The notes under the pieces are model-generated. The model did no database searches, was not told where the DNA came from, and was given only the letters and a program-made list of their open reading frames with translations. The translations under genes were made by a program, and so were the position numbers. From the NCBI GenBank assembly GCA_028684735.1, contig JAQUFI010000013.1, positions 1-21,235 on the forward strand: DNA of 21,235 nt. Reading direction: 5' to 3'. This DNA comes from Bacilli bacterium (lineage in GTDB: Bacteria; Bacillota_I; Bacilli_A; RF39; UBA660). Of this stretch, positions 7,211 to 13,661 are shown in pieces. The first letter of the stretch is position 1. Every line of letters starts with the position of its first letter.

Positions 7211-7230
7211 GCAAGTTATACTTGCTTATT
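7206..7230 (+). repeat. Perfect 11-bp inverted repeat at the end of the zinc-finger gene
   Basis: AATAAGCAAGT and ACTTGCTTATT pair perfectly around a 3-base TAT loop; the stem includes the stop codon (7208-7210) of the zinc-finger gene. The following bases (GAATAGG) contain no T run, so it is not a standard terminator. It could be a partial terminator, an mRNA-stabilising hairpin or a protein-binding palindrome in front of the glycosylase gene. Confidence 0.6.
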
Positions 7231-7245
7231 GAATAGGTGAAAAAA

Positions 7246-7752
7246 ATGAAACTAGATTTGGATTTTTATAGTCAAAGTGCTTTAGAAATAGCTCCCCTAT
7301 TAATAGGTAAATTATTAGTTAGGAATATTGATAATCAAATTATTAAATATCGGATTACCGAAACTGAAATATATTATGGTGAAGAAGATACTGCTTGTCA
7401 TGCGAGGTTTGGTAAGACTAATCGTAGTAAATTATTATATGAACAAGGTGGTATTAGTTATGTCTATTTATGTTATGGAATTCACTATTTATTTAATGTC
7501 GTAACTGGTCCTAAGAATCACCCTGAAGCTGTATTAATTAGAGCTATTGAAGGATATAATGGACCTGGTAAACTGACGAAAGCACTACATATTACTAAAG
7601 ATTTAAATGGGATTGATTTAAGTACATCTGATGAGTTATGGATTGAGGACGATGATTATAAAACCTCTTATACAACTGATAAAAGGGTTGGAATTGATTA
7701 TGCTACTGAAGAATATAAGAACATTAAATGGCGATATATAATTAAAGATTAA
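7246..7752 (+). CDS. mpg: DNA-3-methyladenine glycosylase (AAG/MPG family)
   Basis: The 168-residue product has the alkyladenine glycosylase signatures: RITETEIYYGEEDTACHA (36-53), with a glutamate of the ETE block (Glu41) as the expected general base; GKTNRSKLLYEQGG; SYVYLCYGIHYLFNVVT (71-87); and GPGKLTKAL (106-114). The enzyme flips alkylated or deaminated purines out of DNA and cuts the glycosidic bond, starting base-excision repair. The protein is shorter than the usual 190-210 residues, mainly at the C terminus, but all core motifs are present. I take ATG 7246, with AGGTGA 5 bases upstream; GTG at 7237 is also in frame but sits on the ribosome binding site. A strong terminator follows. 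Confidence 0.93.
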   Translation: MKLDLDFYSQSALEIAPLLIGKLLVRNIDNQIIKYRITETEIYYGEEDTACHARFGKTNRSKLLYEQGGISYVYLCYGIHYLFNVVTGPKNHPEAVLIRAIEGYNGPGKLTKALHITKDLNGIDLSTSDELWIEDDDYKTSYTTDKRVGIDYATEEYKNIKWRYIIKD

Positions 7753-7787
7753 AAAATATGATGGTTAAACACCATCATATTTTATTT
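7753..7787 (+). terminator. Bidirectional terminator after mpg, shared with the convergent minus-strand unit
   Basis: AAAATATGATGG-type stem: the 12-bp arms at 7753-7764 and 7772-7783 pair perfectly around TTAAACA and are followed by TTTATTT on the plus strand. On the minus strand the same hairpin is followed by a T run, so it can also end the convergent pilin-like unit. Confidence 0.85.
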
Positions 7788-7797
7788 ATAAAACTTT

Positions 7798-8067
7798 TTA
7801 ATACTCGCCTTTTAAATTATATTTGACGATCGTTGCATCATAATCACCTTGAATTAATTGTTCTAAAGCTAAACAAGTACCATTCTTTTCTGGTAATTTA
7901 TCAAGATTAGCAGCAGCCCAACTCTTGGCTGTTTTCTCTATCATAATAACTTGTGAATCATATATTTTTTGCTTAGAGTCTTTAATCAGATTAGTAACGG
8001 ATGGGATAACAATTAAACCAATAACCCCAAGTAGCTCTATTAATGTAAAACCCTTTTCCTGTTTCAT
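7798..8067 (-). pseudogene. Type IV pilin-like / competence pseudopilin protein with shortened transmembrane helix (probable remnant)
   Basis: The 89-residue product starts with MKQEKGFTLIELLGVI, a classic class III signal: prepilin peptidase would cut after Gly6 and methylate Phe. The hydrophobic helix is short: the proline normally near position 22 of mature pilins is at position 16 here (Phe1 to Pro16), as if six residues had been lost in frame. The rest (VTNLIKDSKQKIYDSQ, then a Trp-containing helix and a short tail) resembles small Gram-positive pseudopilins, but the protein ends early. No good ribosome binding site precedes ATG 8067. The neighbours show no pilus ATPase, membrane platform or prepilin peptidase. 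I read it as a decayed or minimal pseudopilin; an intact but unusual small protein remains possible. Confidence 0.6.
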
Positions 8068-8090
8068 ATATTATTCAAACTACCAATCTT

Positions 8091-8510
8091 TTATTTTTCA
8101 ATCATATTTAATAAATTAATTTTAAACATATCTTTCTCAGAGTGTTGTTTTGATACCATAACCCCTTTATATGTTTCTAATTCTGATTGATGTCCTTCAG
8201 TTAGAATAGACTCTGGTTGAATTGTATCTAACATCACAATTTTTTCAGCTTCATATACATGATAAATTAATTTAATATCACCATGAACTTTTGAAAACAT
8301 TAAATCAGTAGGTAATTTTAATTCATATGACTTAGTACCATTCACTTGATTAGTTGAGGTTAATTTGCCGACAAAAACACCTTCTTTTAAAGATGGATAA
8401 TATTCGAAATATAATTTTTTATATGCTAACATGTTATATTTTTTTAAAGAACGTTCTAATTTTTTGAATTCATTTTCATTAATATAATCAAAAACATATA
8501 CATCTTTCAT
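8091..8510 (-). CDS. Hypothetical cytoplasmic protein, 139 residues
   Basis: I do not recognise this protein. It has no cysteine, no signal peptide and no membrane segment. It alternates strand-like and charged segments (YVFDYINENEFKKLERSL at the N terminus; SYELKLPTDLMF and IKLIYHVYEAEKIVMLDTI in the middle), which suggests a small mixed alpha/beta fold. ATG 8510 has a strong GGAGG site about 8 bases upstream and a well-formed promoter lies at 8553-8582, so it is a real, expressed gene. The pilin-like sequence follows 23 bases after its stop and is probably on the same transcript. Confidence 0.75.
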   Translation of the reverse strand: MKDVYVFDYINENEFKKLERSLKKYNMLAYKKLYFEYYPSLKEGVFVGKLTSTNQVNGTKSYELKLPTDLMFSKVHGDIKLIYHVYEAEKIVMLDTIQPESILTEGHQSELETYKGVMVSKQHSEKDMFKINLLNMIEK

Positions 8511-8552
8511 CGATAACCTCCTTCATGTGATACTCACCTATTTTGTAAGATA

Positions 8553-8582
8553 ACTATATCACAATTTTCTATTCATTGTCAA
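8553..8582 (-). promoter_or_regulatory. Promoter of the 139-residue hypothetical gene
   Basis: On the minus strand a perfect TTGACA (8577-8582), an 18-base spacer and TATAGT (8553-8558) preceded by TGA (extended -10). This is one of the strongest-looking promoters in the window. Confidence 0.75.
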
Positions 8583-8590
8583 ATAAAAAT

Positions 8591-8622
8591 CAAGCAAAAA
8601 AGATGGTTTGACACATCTTTTT
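8591..8622 (-). terminator. Terminator of the obg / pfkB / smr unit
   Basis: On the minus strand AAAAAGATG and CATCTTTTT (8614-8622 and 8597-8605) pair around an 8-base loop, the distal arm ending in a T run, a few bases after the Smr gene stop. Confidence 0.75.
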
Positions 8623-8628
8623 AATGAC

Positions 8629-8895
8629 TTAACATTTTATTTGAATAACAGTACATCCATCATTATAATAAAAAGATTTATAATCAATCACATCTTTATG
8701 ATTTTTTACCGTTTGCGTTGTCATTTTTTTAAGTATCCCACTACCTCGCCCATGAACAATAACTAATATTTCATTCTTTTGGATTTTATTATCACGAATG
8801 AAATCAATTATTGCTAATCTAGCACTATCACGGTCATAACCATGAAGATCTAACTTAGGATAACTATTTAAAAAAACAATCCTATTTAAACTCAT
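8629..8895 (-). CDS. Stand-alone Smr-domain protein
   Basis: The 88-residue product is essentially one Smr domain: LDLHGYDRDSARLAIIDFI has the LDxHG motif, VIVHGRGSGILKKM the HGxG motif, and it ends in the strand SFYYNDGCTVIQIK. Smr domains occur at the C terminus of MutS2 and as single proteins, and several act as nucleases on branched DNA or on RNA of collided ribosomes; whether this one cuts nucleic acid is inferred only. No MutS2 ATPase is encoded upstream, where a sugar-kinase gene overlaps instead, so this is not a fragment of mutS2 cut by an event inside the window. I prefer ATG 8895 (14-base overlap with the kinase gene); the frame stays open to 8946 but that part is not Smr-like. Confidence 0.82.
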   Translation of the reverse strand: MSLNRIVFLNSYPKLDLHGYDRDSARLAIIDFIRDNKIQKNEILVIVHGRGSGILKKMTTQTVKNHKDVIDYKSFYYNDGCTVIQIKC

Positions 8896-9781
8896 TATAG
8901 ACTTCGTCCATCTCTTGTAAAGTTGGAACAGAATACCTGCCACCAATTCTTGTAACAGAAATGGCTCCAGCTATATTAGCAAACTTTAAAGTTTTTTCAT
9001 AATCAAAGTTTTTAGCAATCCCATAAGTAAAGGCACCATGGAAAATATCTCCTGCTCCTGTTGAATCAACTGCTTTAACTTGAATTGAAGGCATAATTTT
9101 GATTTCTCCTTGATGTTTATATAAACATCCTTTTGATTCTAAAGTAATCACAATATGATTTGGAAATATTTCTTCCATTTTGTGATAGAGATTAATAATA
9201 CTATCCCAATCATCATAATCAATTTTTAATTCAGTTACTTCTTCTGCAAATTCTTTAGAACATACAACATAAGTAACTAATTTAGATAATTCGACTACTT
9301 CCTTACGACTTCTTCCGGCATCAATAATACTGATAGCATCAGGAAATTGTTTAATTATTTTCGTTGATAATCCAGGTTCTTGTCCATCAACTAAAATAAT
9401 ATCTGGTTTAAAATTGATATTAACATCACTCATCACCATATCACTTGGACGATAAGTAAAGATGGTACGACTACCATTTTCACGATTTGCGATAATAATG
9501 CTTGATGGCGTAATATCTTCATCACTCATTTGTAAATAAGTAGTATCTACATTTACTTCTTCAAATTCTTTTTTAATATTACGACCATATAAGTCATTAC
9601 CAACAATACCCATAAAGGTCGTATCTAAACCCCATTTTCCTAAGAGATAAGCAGCATTCGAAGCTGGTCCTCCCCCACACTCTACTCTACTATGAATTCG
9701 ATTCTTAGTATTTTCAATCGGCAAGTGTTCGACTGGCAAAGTTATATCATATGCCGCATGTCCAATACATAATATTTTCAT
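8882..9781 (-). CDS. PfkB-family carbohydrate kinase
   Basis: The 299-residue protein is a ribokinase/PfkB-family kinase of normal length. GGGPASNAA at residues 36-44 is the substrate-side signature and DSTGAGDIFHGAF at 239-251 the ATP/anion-hole signature, with Asp245 as catalytic base. Such enzymes phosphorylate a sugar or nucleoside hydroxyl in the cytoplasm. The sequence does not decide the substrate, and no transporter, isomerase or aldolase is next to it. The start has a GGTGAT ribosome binding site. It lies 38 bases after obg and overlaps the Smr gene, so the three probably share a transcript. Confidence 0.88.
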   Translation of the reverse strand: MKILCIGHAAYDITLPVEHLPIENTKNRIHSRVECGGGPASNAAYLLGKWGLDTTFMGIVGNDLYGRNIKKEFEEVNVDTTYLQMSDEDITPSSIIIANRENGSRTIFTYRPSDMVMSDVNINFKPDIILVDGQEPGLSTKIIKQFPDAISIIDAGRSRKEVVELSKLVTYVVCSKEFAEEVTELKIDYDDWDSIINLYHKMEEIFPNHIVITLESKGCLYKHQGEIKIMPSIQVKAVDSTGAGDIFHGAFTYGIAKNFDYEKTLKFANIAGAISVTRIGGRYSVPTLQEMDEVYNEFK

Positions 9782-9818
9782 TTTATCACCAACCTTATTC
9801 TACCATAAAAACTTCTTT

Positions 9819-11090
9819 TTATAAACGATATTCAAAAATATAGTCTAAAATACGAACTTCGTCACCATCTTCAGCCCCAAGTTCTCTTAATTTATTATCA
9901 ATTCCCATTTTACGTAATTTCATTGCGAAACGATTAATAGCTTCATCACCTGTAAAACTAGTCATCCTAAGTAATTTTTCAACTTCTTTTCCCAAGACAA
10001 CCCAAGTATCTCCTTCTTTATGAATAGTGAAAGGTTGTTCTCTTTCAAACTTATATAAGATGTGGTTTTCAACTTGTTCTTCCTCATAAAGTGGTTGTTT
10101 AGGAATATCATCCAACATATCTGCCATCTTTATTAAGACCTCATCAAGGCCTTCACTATTGATTGCTGAAATAGGATAAACAGGAACATCTACTTGTTTT
10201 TTAAATTTTTCAAGATTTTCTTTTGATGTTTCGATATCCATTTTATTAGCTATTACTATTTGCGGTTTATTTAAAATGCTTGGATTAAAATTCCCTAATT
10301 CTTGATTAATTATTTGATAATCATCATAAGGTTCTCTACCTTCTAAGGCACTCATATCGATAATATGAGCAATCACTCTGGTTCTTTCAATGTGCTTCAA
10401 GAAACGATCACCTAGACCAGCTCCTAAAGATGCTCCTTCAATTAAACCTGGTAAATCAGCCACCACAAAAGTACGATTATCCTTTGTTCTAACGACTCCT
10501 AAATTAGGACTTAAGGTTGTAAAGTGGTAAGCAGCAATCTTTGGTTTCGAAGCTGATATTTTCGATATAAAAGTTGATTTACCAACACTTGGCATCCCAA
10601 CTAAACCAACATCTGCTAATAGTTTTAGTTCAACTTTAACTTTACGTATTTCCCCTGGTTCACCATTTTCAGCAAAACTAGGAGCAGGATTACTACGCGT
10701 AGCAAAAGCAATATTACCTCTACCTCCACGACCACCATATGCCACAATAACTTCATCATTTTTATTAACTAAATCAGCAATGACTAAATTGGTTTCCACA
10801 TCGGTAATAACAGTTCCGGCTGGGACTTTAATGAAGACATCTTCTGCTCCTTCACCATGCATTCCCTTTCCACCACCATTAGTACCTTTATGACCTTTAA
10901 TAATTCGTCTATATTTTAAATCCAATAAAGTGTTTAAACCTTCATCAACTTTAAAGATAATATTTGAACCTCGACCACCATTACCACCGTATGGTCCACC
11001 TAATGGAACACCCTTTTCTCTTCGAAAAGCCATACACCCATTACCACCATCACCGGCCATTAATTCAACAACAACTTCATCTATAAACAT
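9819..11090 (-). CDS. obg: GTPase Obg/CgtA
   Basis: The 423-residue product has all three Obg regions: a glycine-rich OBG fold (1-158; GDGGNGCMAFRREK, GGPYGGNGGRGSN, GGGKGMHGEGAED), the GTPase domain with G1 GMPSVGKST (165-173), G3 DLPGLIEGA (212-220) and NKMD, and the C-terminal OCT domain of the Gram-positive type (about 340-423). Obg binds the 50S subunit late in assembly and is tied to stress and, in B. subtilis, sporulation control. A GAGGGAT ribosome binding site precedes ATG 11090. In the 60-base gap upstream a TATAAT is present on the minus strand but no convincing -35, so expression may depend on the membrane-protein gene upstream. In B. subtilis spo0B lies between rpmA and obg; no spo0B is seen here. 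Confidence 0.96.
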   Translation of the reverse strand: MFIDEVVVELMAGDGGNGCMAFRREKGVPLGGPYGGNGGRGSNIIFKVDEGLNTLLDLKYRRIIKGHKGTNGGGKGMHGEGAEDVFIKVPAGTVITDVETNLVIADLVNKNDEVIVAYGGRGGRGNIAFATRSNPAPSFAENGEPGEIRKVKVELKLLADVGLVGMPSVGKSTFISKISASKPKIAAYHFTTLSPNLGVVRTKDNRTFVVADLPGLIEGASLGAGLGDRFLKHIERTRVIAHIIDMSALEGREPYDDYQIINQELGNFNPSILNKPQIVIANKMDIETSKENLEKFKKQVDVPVYPISAINSEGLDEVLIKMADMLDDIPKQPLYEEEQVENHILYKFEREQPFTIHKEGDTWVVLGKEVEKLLRMTSFTGDEAINRFAMKLRKMGIDNKLRELGAEDGDEVRILDYIFEYRL

Positions 11091-11151
11091 AATATCCCTC
11101 TGTTCTATTACTATTATATCTTTTTTTAGTCAAAAAAAAAAGGAAAAGTAT

Positions 11152-11667
11152 TTATTTAATAAAACCATTTAAAACATATTGAGTTTCTTTAACGGTAATA
11201 AAAGCTTTTGGATCTAATTTTTTAACTAAAGAACGCAATTGATTAAATTGTCTTTTATTAATTTCGATTAATAACATATATCGTTTGTGATTGATTTCTC
11301 TTCCTAATACTTCAACCACTGATACCGCAAAACCAGCTTCACGAATACTATTCACGATATCATTATCTTGATTTTGTAAGACTACTTGAACTGATAGATT
11401 ACCTTGAATAAATCGTTCCGATAACAAACTACCTATAAAAGTACCAGTTGCAAAACCACCTGCATAAGCAATGGCAATCCAAATACTTGGGTTATCAGTT
11501 GTTAGTGCTTCTTGAACGACTAAAAACCAAATTAAAATTTCAATAAAACCAATCGTACTAGCAAACGCCTTTTTACCTTTAACAGTCATAATCATTCTAA
11601 CAGTACCTAAAGAGACGTCTAAAATTCTAACAAAAAATATTTTTGAACATAATAATAGCAATGCCAT
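11152..11667 (-). CDS. UPF0316-type membrane protein (DUF5698 plus DUF2179)
   Basis: The 171-residue product has three hydrophobic helices in its first half (about 4-20, 36-54 and 60-82), with FVRILDVSLGTVRMIMTVKGKK and EILIWFLVVQEAL as in the DUF5698/UPF0316 (YebE-like) family. The soluble C-terminal half (about 88-165: VQVVLQNQDNDIVNSIREAG, RYMLLIEINKRQFNQLRSLV) is a DUF2179 domain, an alpha/beta module also found behind YitT-type membrane domains. The function is unknown. ATG 11667 has an excellent AGGAGG site. The small membrane peptide ends 15 bases upstream and shares its promoter. Length is normal for the family. Confidence 0.85.
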   Translation of the reverse strand: MALLLLCSKIFFVRILDVSLGTVRMIMTVKGKKAFASTIGFIEILIWFLVVQEALTTDNPSIWIAIAYAGGFATGTFIGSLLSERFIQGNLSVQVVLQNQDNDIVNSIREAGFAVSVVEVLGREINHKRYMLLIEINKRQFNQLRSLVKKLDPKAFITVKETQYVLNGFIK

Positions 11668-11682
11668 CTTAATTCCTCCTCG

Positions 11683-11811
11683 TTATTTCCTTTTTTTAAA
11701 AAGAATACTGATAACTAATATTAGTATTATCATAACAATAACAATTATCATAATATTCATGTTTTTTGAATTAAATGTTGATTTTAATAAGGTTTGAAAT
11801 GGTATAAACAT
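11683..11811 (-). CDS. Small single-pass membrane peptide, 42 residues
   Basis: ATG at 11811, with AAGGAGA about 8 bases upstream, opens a 42-codon frame ending in TAA at 11683. The peptide starts MFIPFQTLLKSTFNSKNMN, then has one hydrophobic stretch (about residues 20-37, nearly all Ile, Val, Met and Leu) and ends in a positive tail, FKKRK. It would sit in the membrane with its C terminus inside. A promoter with TATAAT and an extended -10 stands just upstream, and the UPF0316-type membrane protein gene follows 15 bases downstream with its own AGGAGG. Promoter, ribosome binding site and spacing together argue for a real gene. I recognise no family; a partner or regulator of the adjacent membrane protein is only a guess. 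Confidence 0.65.
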   Translation of the reverse strand: MFIPFQTLLKSTFNSKNMNIMIIVIVMIILILVISILFKKRK

Positions 11812-11838
11812 AAAATAGTCTCCTTTGTAGCCTAATTA

Positions 11839-11867
11839 ATTATATCAAAAGATAACTAAAAAGACAA
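11839..11867 (-). promoter_or_regulatory. Promoter of the small membrane peptide / UPF0316 genes
   Basis: On the minus strand TTGTCT (11862-11867), a 17-base spacer and TATAAT (11839-11844) preceded by TGA (extended -10). The -35 hexamer is part of the terminator stem of the upstream gene. Confidence 0.65.
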
Positions 11868-11882
11868 TTGATTTAATTGTCT
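11857..11882 (-). terminator. Terminator of the 206-residue membrane-anchored gene
   Basis: On the minus strand AGACAATT and AATTGTCT pair perfectly (8 bp) around AAATC and are followed by TTTTTAG, about 25 bases after the gene's stop codon. Confidence 0.8.
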
Positions 11883-11907
11883 AATCAAGGGAATTGTCAA
11901 CTATTTT

Positions 11908-12528
11908 TTATTTTTCAGTATATATTATTTTTTCAATTACTAAATGATTATTTTTATACCGAAGATAGATATCATTTGTACCAACTAACTCATATTGATT
12001 TTGGTCTTCAATTAGGGGACCTAAATAATTAAGTTTATTATAATCATAATGAACGATAATTTGATTACCCTTAACTTCCATTGAATTATAATAATTAGCT
12101 AGACCATGGATTCCTTTTCCAGGAATACTAGTCGTAAAATCATCACCATTTTTAATAATGATTATTTCATCATCAAGAGAACTATAATATTTTCCCTCTT
12201 TAAGTTCAAAATTTTTCTTATCAAAAGTATTTACAACAAATTGTTGAACTTCAATGTTAGAAACATTTTGATTGTTTAATAACCCATAAGCAACATAAAT
12301 AGTAATATCCTCATCACTAAATTGGTGATAGGTTTTTCCGGAAAACAACATCCTTGCCGTAATCAAATATTCTTGAATATCTGATTCTTCAATTTCATCT
12401 AAACTATTAAGTGTTTTACCAAATAAAGTTATTTTAGAATCATTATTAAATTTTATGGTAATTAAAATACCAACTATTATTAATAAAATAGAAACCATTA
12501 TAACACAAAGGTTTTTTTTGTTCATCAT
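11908..12528 (-). CDS. Membrane-anchored hypothetical protein, 205-206 residues
   Basis: I do not recognise this protein. An N-terminal MNKKN stretch and a hydrophobic segment (about residues 8-26) anchor it with the remainder outside; no lipobox cysteine or clear signal peptidase site is seen. The extracellular part is rich in Asp, Glu, Asn and Tyr, with blocks such as DIQEYLITARMLF, DEDITIYVAYGLL and NDIYLRYKNNHLVIEKI, which suggests a helix then a beta-rich domain. Two ATGs stand in tandem (12528 and 12525); the second is 7 bases from GGAGG and is slightly preferred. It is flanked by the rpmA terminator upstream and its own terminator downstream, so it is a single-gene unit, with no clear promoter hexamers. 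It occupies the place between rpmA and obg where B. subtilis has spo0B. Confidence 0.72.
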   Translation of the reverse strand: MMNKKNLCVIMVSILLIIVGILITIKFNNDSKITLFGKTLNSLDEIEESDIQEYLITARMLFSGKTYHQFSDEDITIYVAYGLLNNQNVSNIEVQQFVVNTFDKKNFELKEGKYYSSLDDEIIIIKNGDDFTTSIPGKGIHGLANYYNSMEVKGNQIIVHYDYNKLNYLGPLIEDQNQYELVGTNDIYLRYKNNHLVIEKIIYTEK

Positions 12529-12592
12529 CTTACCTCCATTTAATATACCTATATAATTTATATTCTACTACTTAAAGATATATTTAGCAATC

Positions 12593-12616
12593 AAAAAAGT
12601 CAGGATTACCTGACTT
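12593..12616 (-). terminator. Terminator of the rplU-prp-rpmA operon
   Basis: On the minus strand AAGTCAGG and CCTGACTT pair over 8 bp around a 4-base loop, followed by TTTTTT, 10 bases after the rpmA stop. Confidence 0.9.
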
Positions 12617-12625
12617 ATTTAAATA

Positions 12626-12913
12626 TTAGATTTGAGGATAAACACTCACTTGTTTTTTGTCTTTTCCAAGACGTTCAAATTTAACATATCCATCAACTTT
12701 AGCATAAACCGTGTCATCACTACCAATCCCAACATTAGTTCCTGGGAAAATCTTTGTACCACGTTGACGATATAAAATTGAACCACCTGATACGAATTCA
12801 CCATCAGCAGCTTTAGCACCTAATCTTTTAGCGATTGAGTCACGACCATTTTTAGTTGATCCTTGACCTTTTTTATGAGCAAATAATTGAATATTTAATT
12901 GCATTAATTGCAT
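12626..12913 (-). CDS. rpmA: 50S ribosomal protein L27 with cleavable N-terminal extension
   Basis: The core HKKGQGSTKNGRDSIAKRLGAK, the RQRGTKIFPGTNVG block and the YAKVDGYVKFER strand are plain L27. In front lies MQLMQLNIQLFA: Firmicutes L27 is made with an extension ending in LNxQ(F/L)FA that the Prp protease cuts between Phe and Ala (Phe11-Ala12 here) to expose the N-terminal arm reaching the peptidyl-transferase centre. I choose ATG 12913, 8 bases from a GGAGG site; the frame also opens with GTG at 12922 on the ribosome binding site, and a later ATG at 12904 is too far from it. The start lies 18 bases after the prp stop, and a strong terminator closes the operon. Confidence 0.96.
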   Translation of the reverse strand: MQLMQLNIQLFAHKKGQGSTKNGRDSIAKRLGAKAADGEFVSGGSILYRQRGTKIFPGTNVGIGSDDTVYAKVDGYVKFERLGKDKKQVSVYPQI

Positions 12914-12931
12914 AAAGGACACCTCCTTATT

Positions 12932-13234
12932 TTAATTTTCAAACTTAATATTTTTTGGATACTGTTCTTCTAGTTCTTTTAATAAATCAACCATATTTTG
13001 AATTAAAAGGTCAGTAACTTCCATATGCTTATTAATCTTAATAATTAGATCATGAGAATTATCATAATCGATACTATCTTGATCTATTTTCATCATGGCA
13101 TTGACGGTTGTAATAACAATGCTTGATACTGCAGCACATACAATATCTTTTCCATACTTATCATAATCAGCATGACCTACAATCGAAACTTGCTTAATTT
13201 GTTGATGATCATGTTCTATTCTTATTTTAATCAT
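12932..13234 (-). CDS. prp: L27-processing cysteine protease Prp (YsxB)
   Basis: The 100-residue protein carries GHADYDKYGKDIVCAAVS at residues 20-37: His21 and Cys33 are the catalytic pair of Prp, the small cysteine protease that removes the N-terminal extension of L27 in Firmicutes and relatives. Length and fold are standard (DUF464 family). Its gene starts immediately after the rplU stop codon (no spacer) and lies directly upstream of its substrate gene rpmA, the usual arrangement. Translational coupling to rplU is likely because no strong separate ribosome binding site is visible. Confidence 0.95.
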   Translation of the reverse strand: MIKIRIEHDHQQIKQVSIVGHADYDKYGKDIVCAAVSSIVITTVNAMMKIDQDSIDYDNSHDLIIKINKHMEVTDLLIQNMVDLLKELEEQYPKNIKFEN

Positions 13235-13537
13235 TTAACTATTACTAATTGTTTTGATTAATACTTTTGAATATGGTTGACGATGACCTTGTTTTTTACG
13301 ATGTTTTTTCTTCGGTAAATATTTAAAAACGATAACTTTCTTTTGTTTACCATTTTTAATAACTTCACCAATTACTTTAACATTGTTTAAGTATGGTTTA
13401 CCTGCAACACCATTAACAACTAATACCTTATCAAAAACAACTTCTTTTCCTTGTTCAATATCTAGTTTTTCAACATAAATAGTTGTTCCTTCTTCGACAT
13501 AGTATTGCTTGCCACCAGTTTCAATAACTGCTTTCAT
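13235..13537 (-). CDS. rplU: 50S ribosomal protein L21
   Basis: The 100-residue product starts MKAVIETGGKQYYVEEGTTIYVEKL, the L21 signature, and ends in the basic KYLPKKKHRKKQGHRQPYSKVLI region that binds 23S rRNA. I start it at ATG 13537, 6-8 bases from AGGAGG; the frame is open to 13567 but those codons belong to the leader. It is the first gene of the operon rplU-prp-rpmA, which has its own promoter and leader inside and just after the end of spoIVFB. Confidence 0.96.
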   Translation of the reverse strand: MKAVIETGGKQYYVEEGTTIYVEKLDIEQGKEVVFDKVLVVNGVAGKPYLNNVKVIGEVIKNGKQKKVIVFKYLPKKKHRKKQGHRQPYSKVLIKTISNS

Positions 13538-13626
13538 TTTATTCCTCCTACTTCTCAGACTCGCCATAAAGGTAACATTCGTTTTAAAACCTTTTCCGTG
13601 CGGTTGTAGAGTAAGGCTCTACACAA
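13538..13626 (-). promoter_or_regulatory. L21 leader (rplU 5' regulatory RNA)
   Basis: The roughly 89-base transcript in front of rplU holds a 7-bp hairpin (TGTAGAG-CCTTA-CTCTACA, 13605-13623), a second pairing AAAGGT/ACCTTT, and the tract GGCGAGTCTGAGAAG just before the ribosome binding site. Position, hairpins and this tract resemble the ribosomal protein L21 leader family of Firmicutes, thought to be an autogenous control element. The family assignment is from memory and was not checked against a covariance model. Confidence 0.6.
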
Positions 13627-13632
13627 TATAGA

Positions 13633-13661
13633 ATTTTATCACAGTTTAACCTTATTGTCAA
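13633..13661 (-). promoter_or_regulatory. Promoter of the rplU-prp-rpmA operon
   Basis: On the minus strand a perfect TTGACA (13656-13661), a 17-base spacer and TAAAAT (13633-13638) preceded by TGA (extended -10). Its -35 and spacer lie inside the last codons of spoIVFB. Confidence 0.85.

Noticed and set aside
7925..8119. Plus-strand open frame across the pilin-like gene
   Set aside because: No ribosome binding site or protein pattern; composition follows the opposite strand.
10930..11172. Plus-strand proline-rich open frame
   Set aside because: The prolines are the antisense image of the glycine-rich OBG fold of obg.
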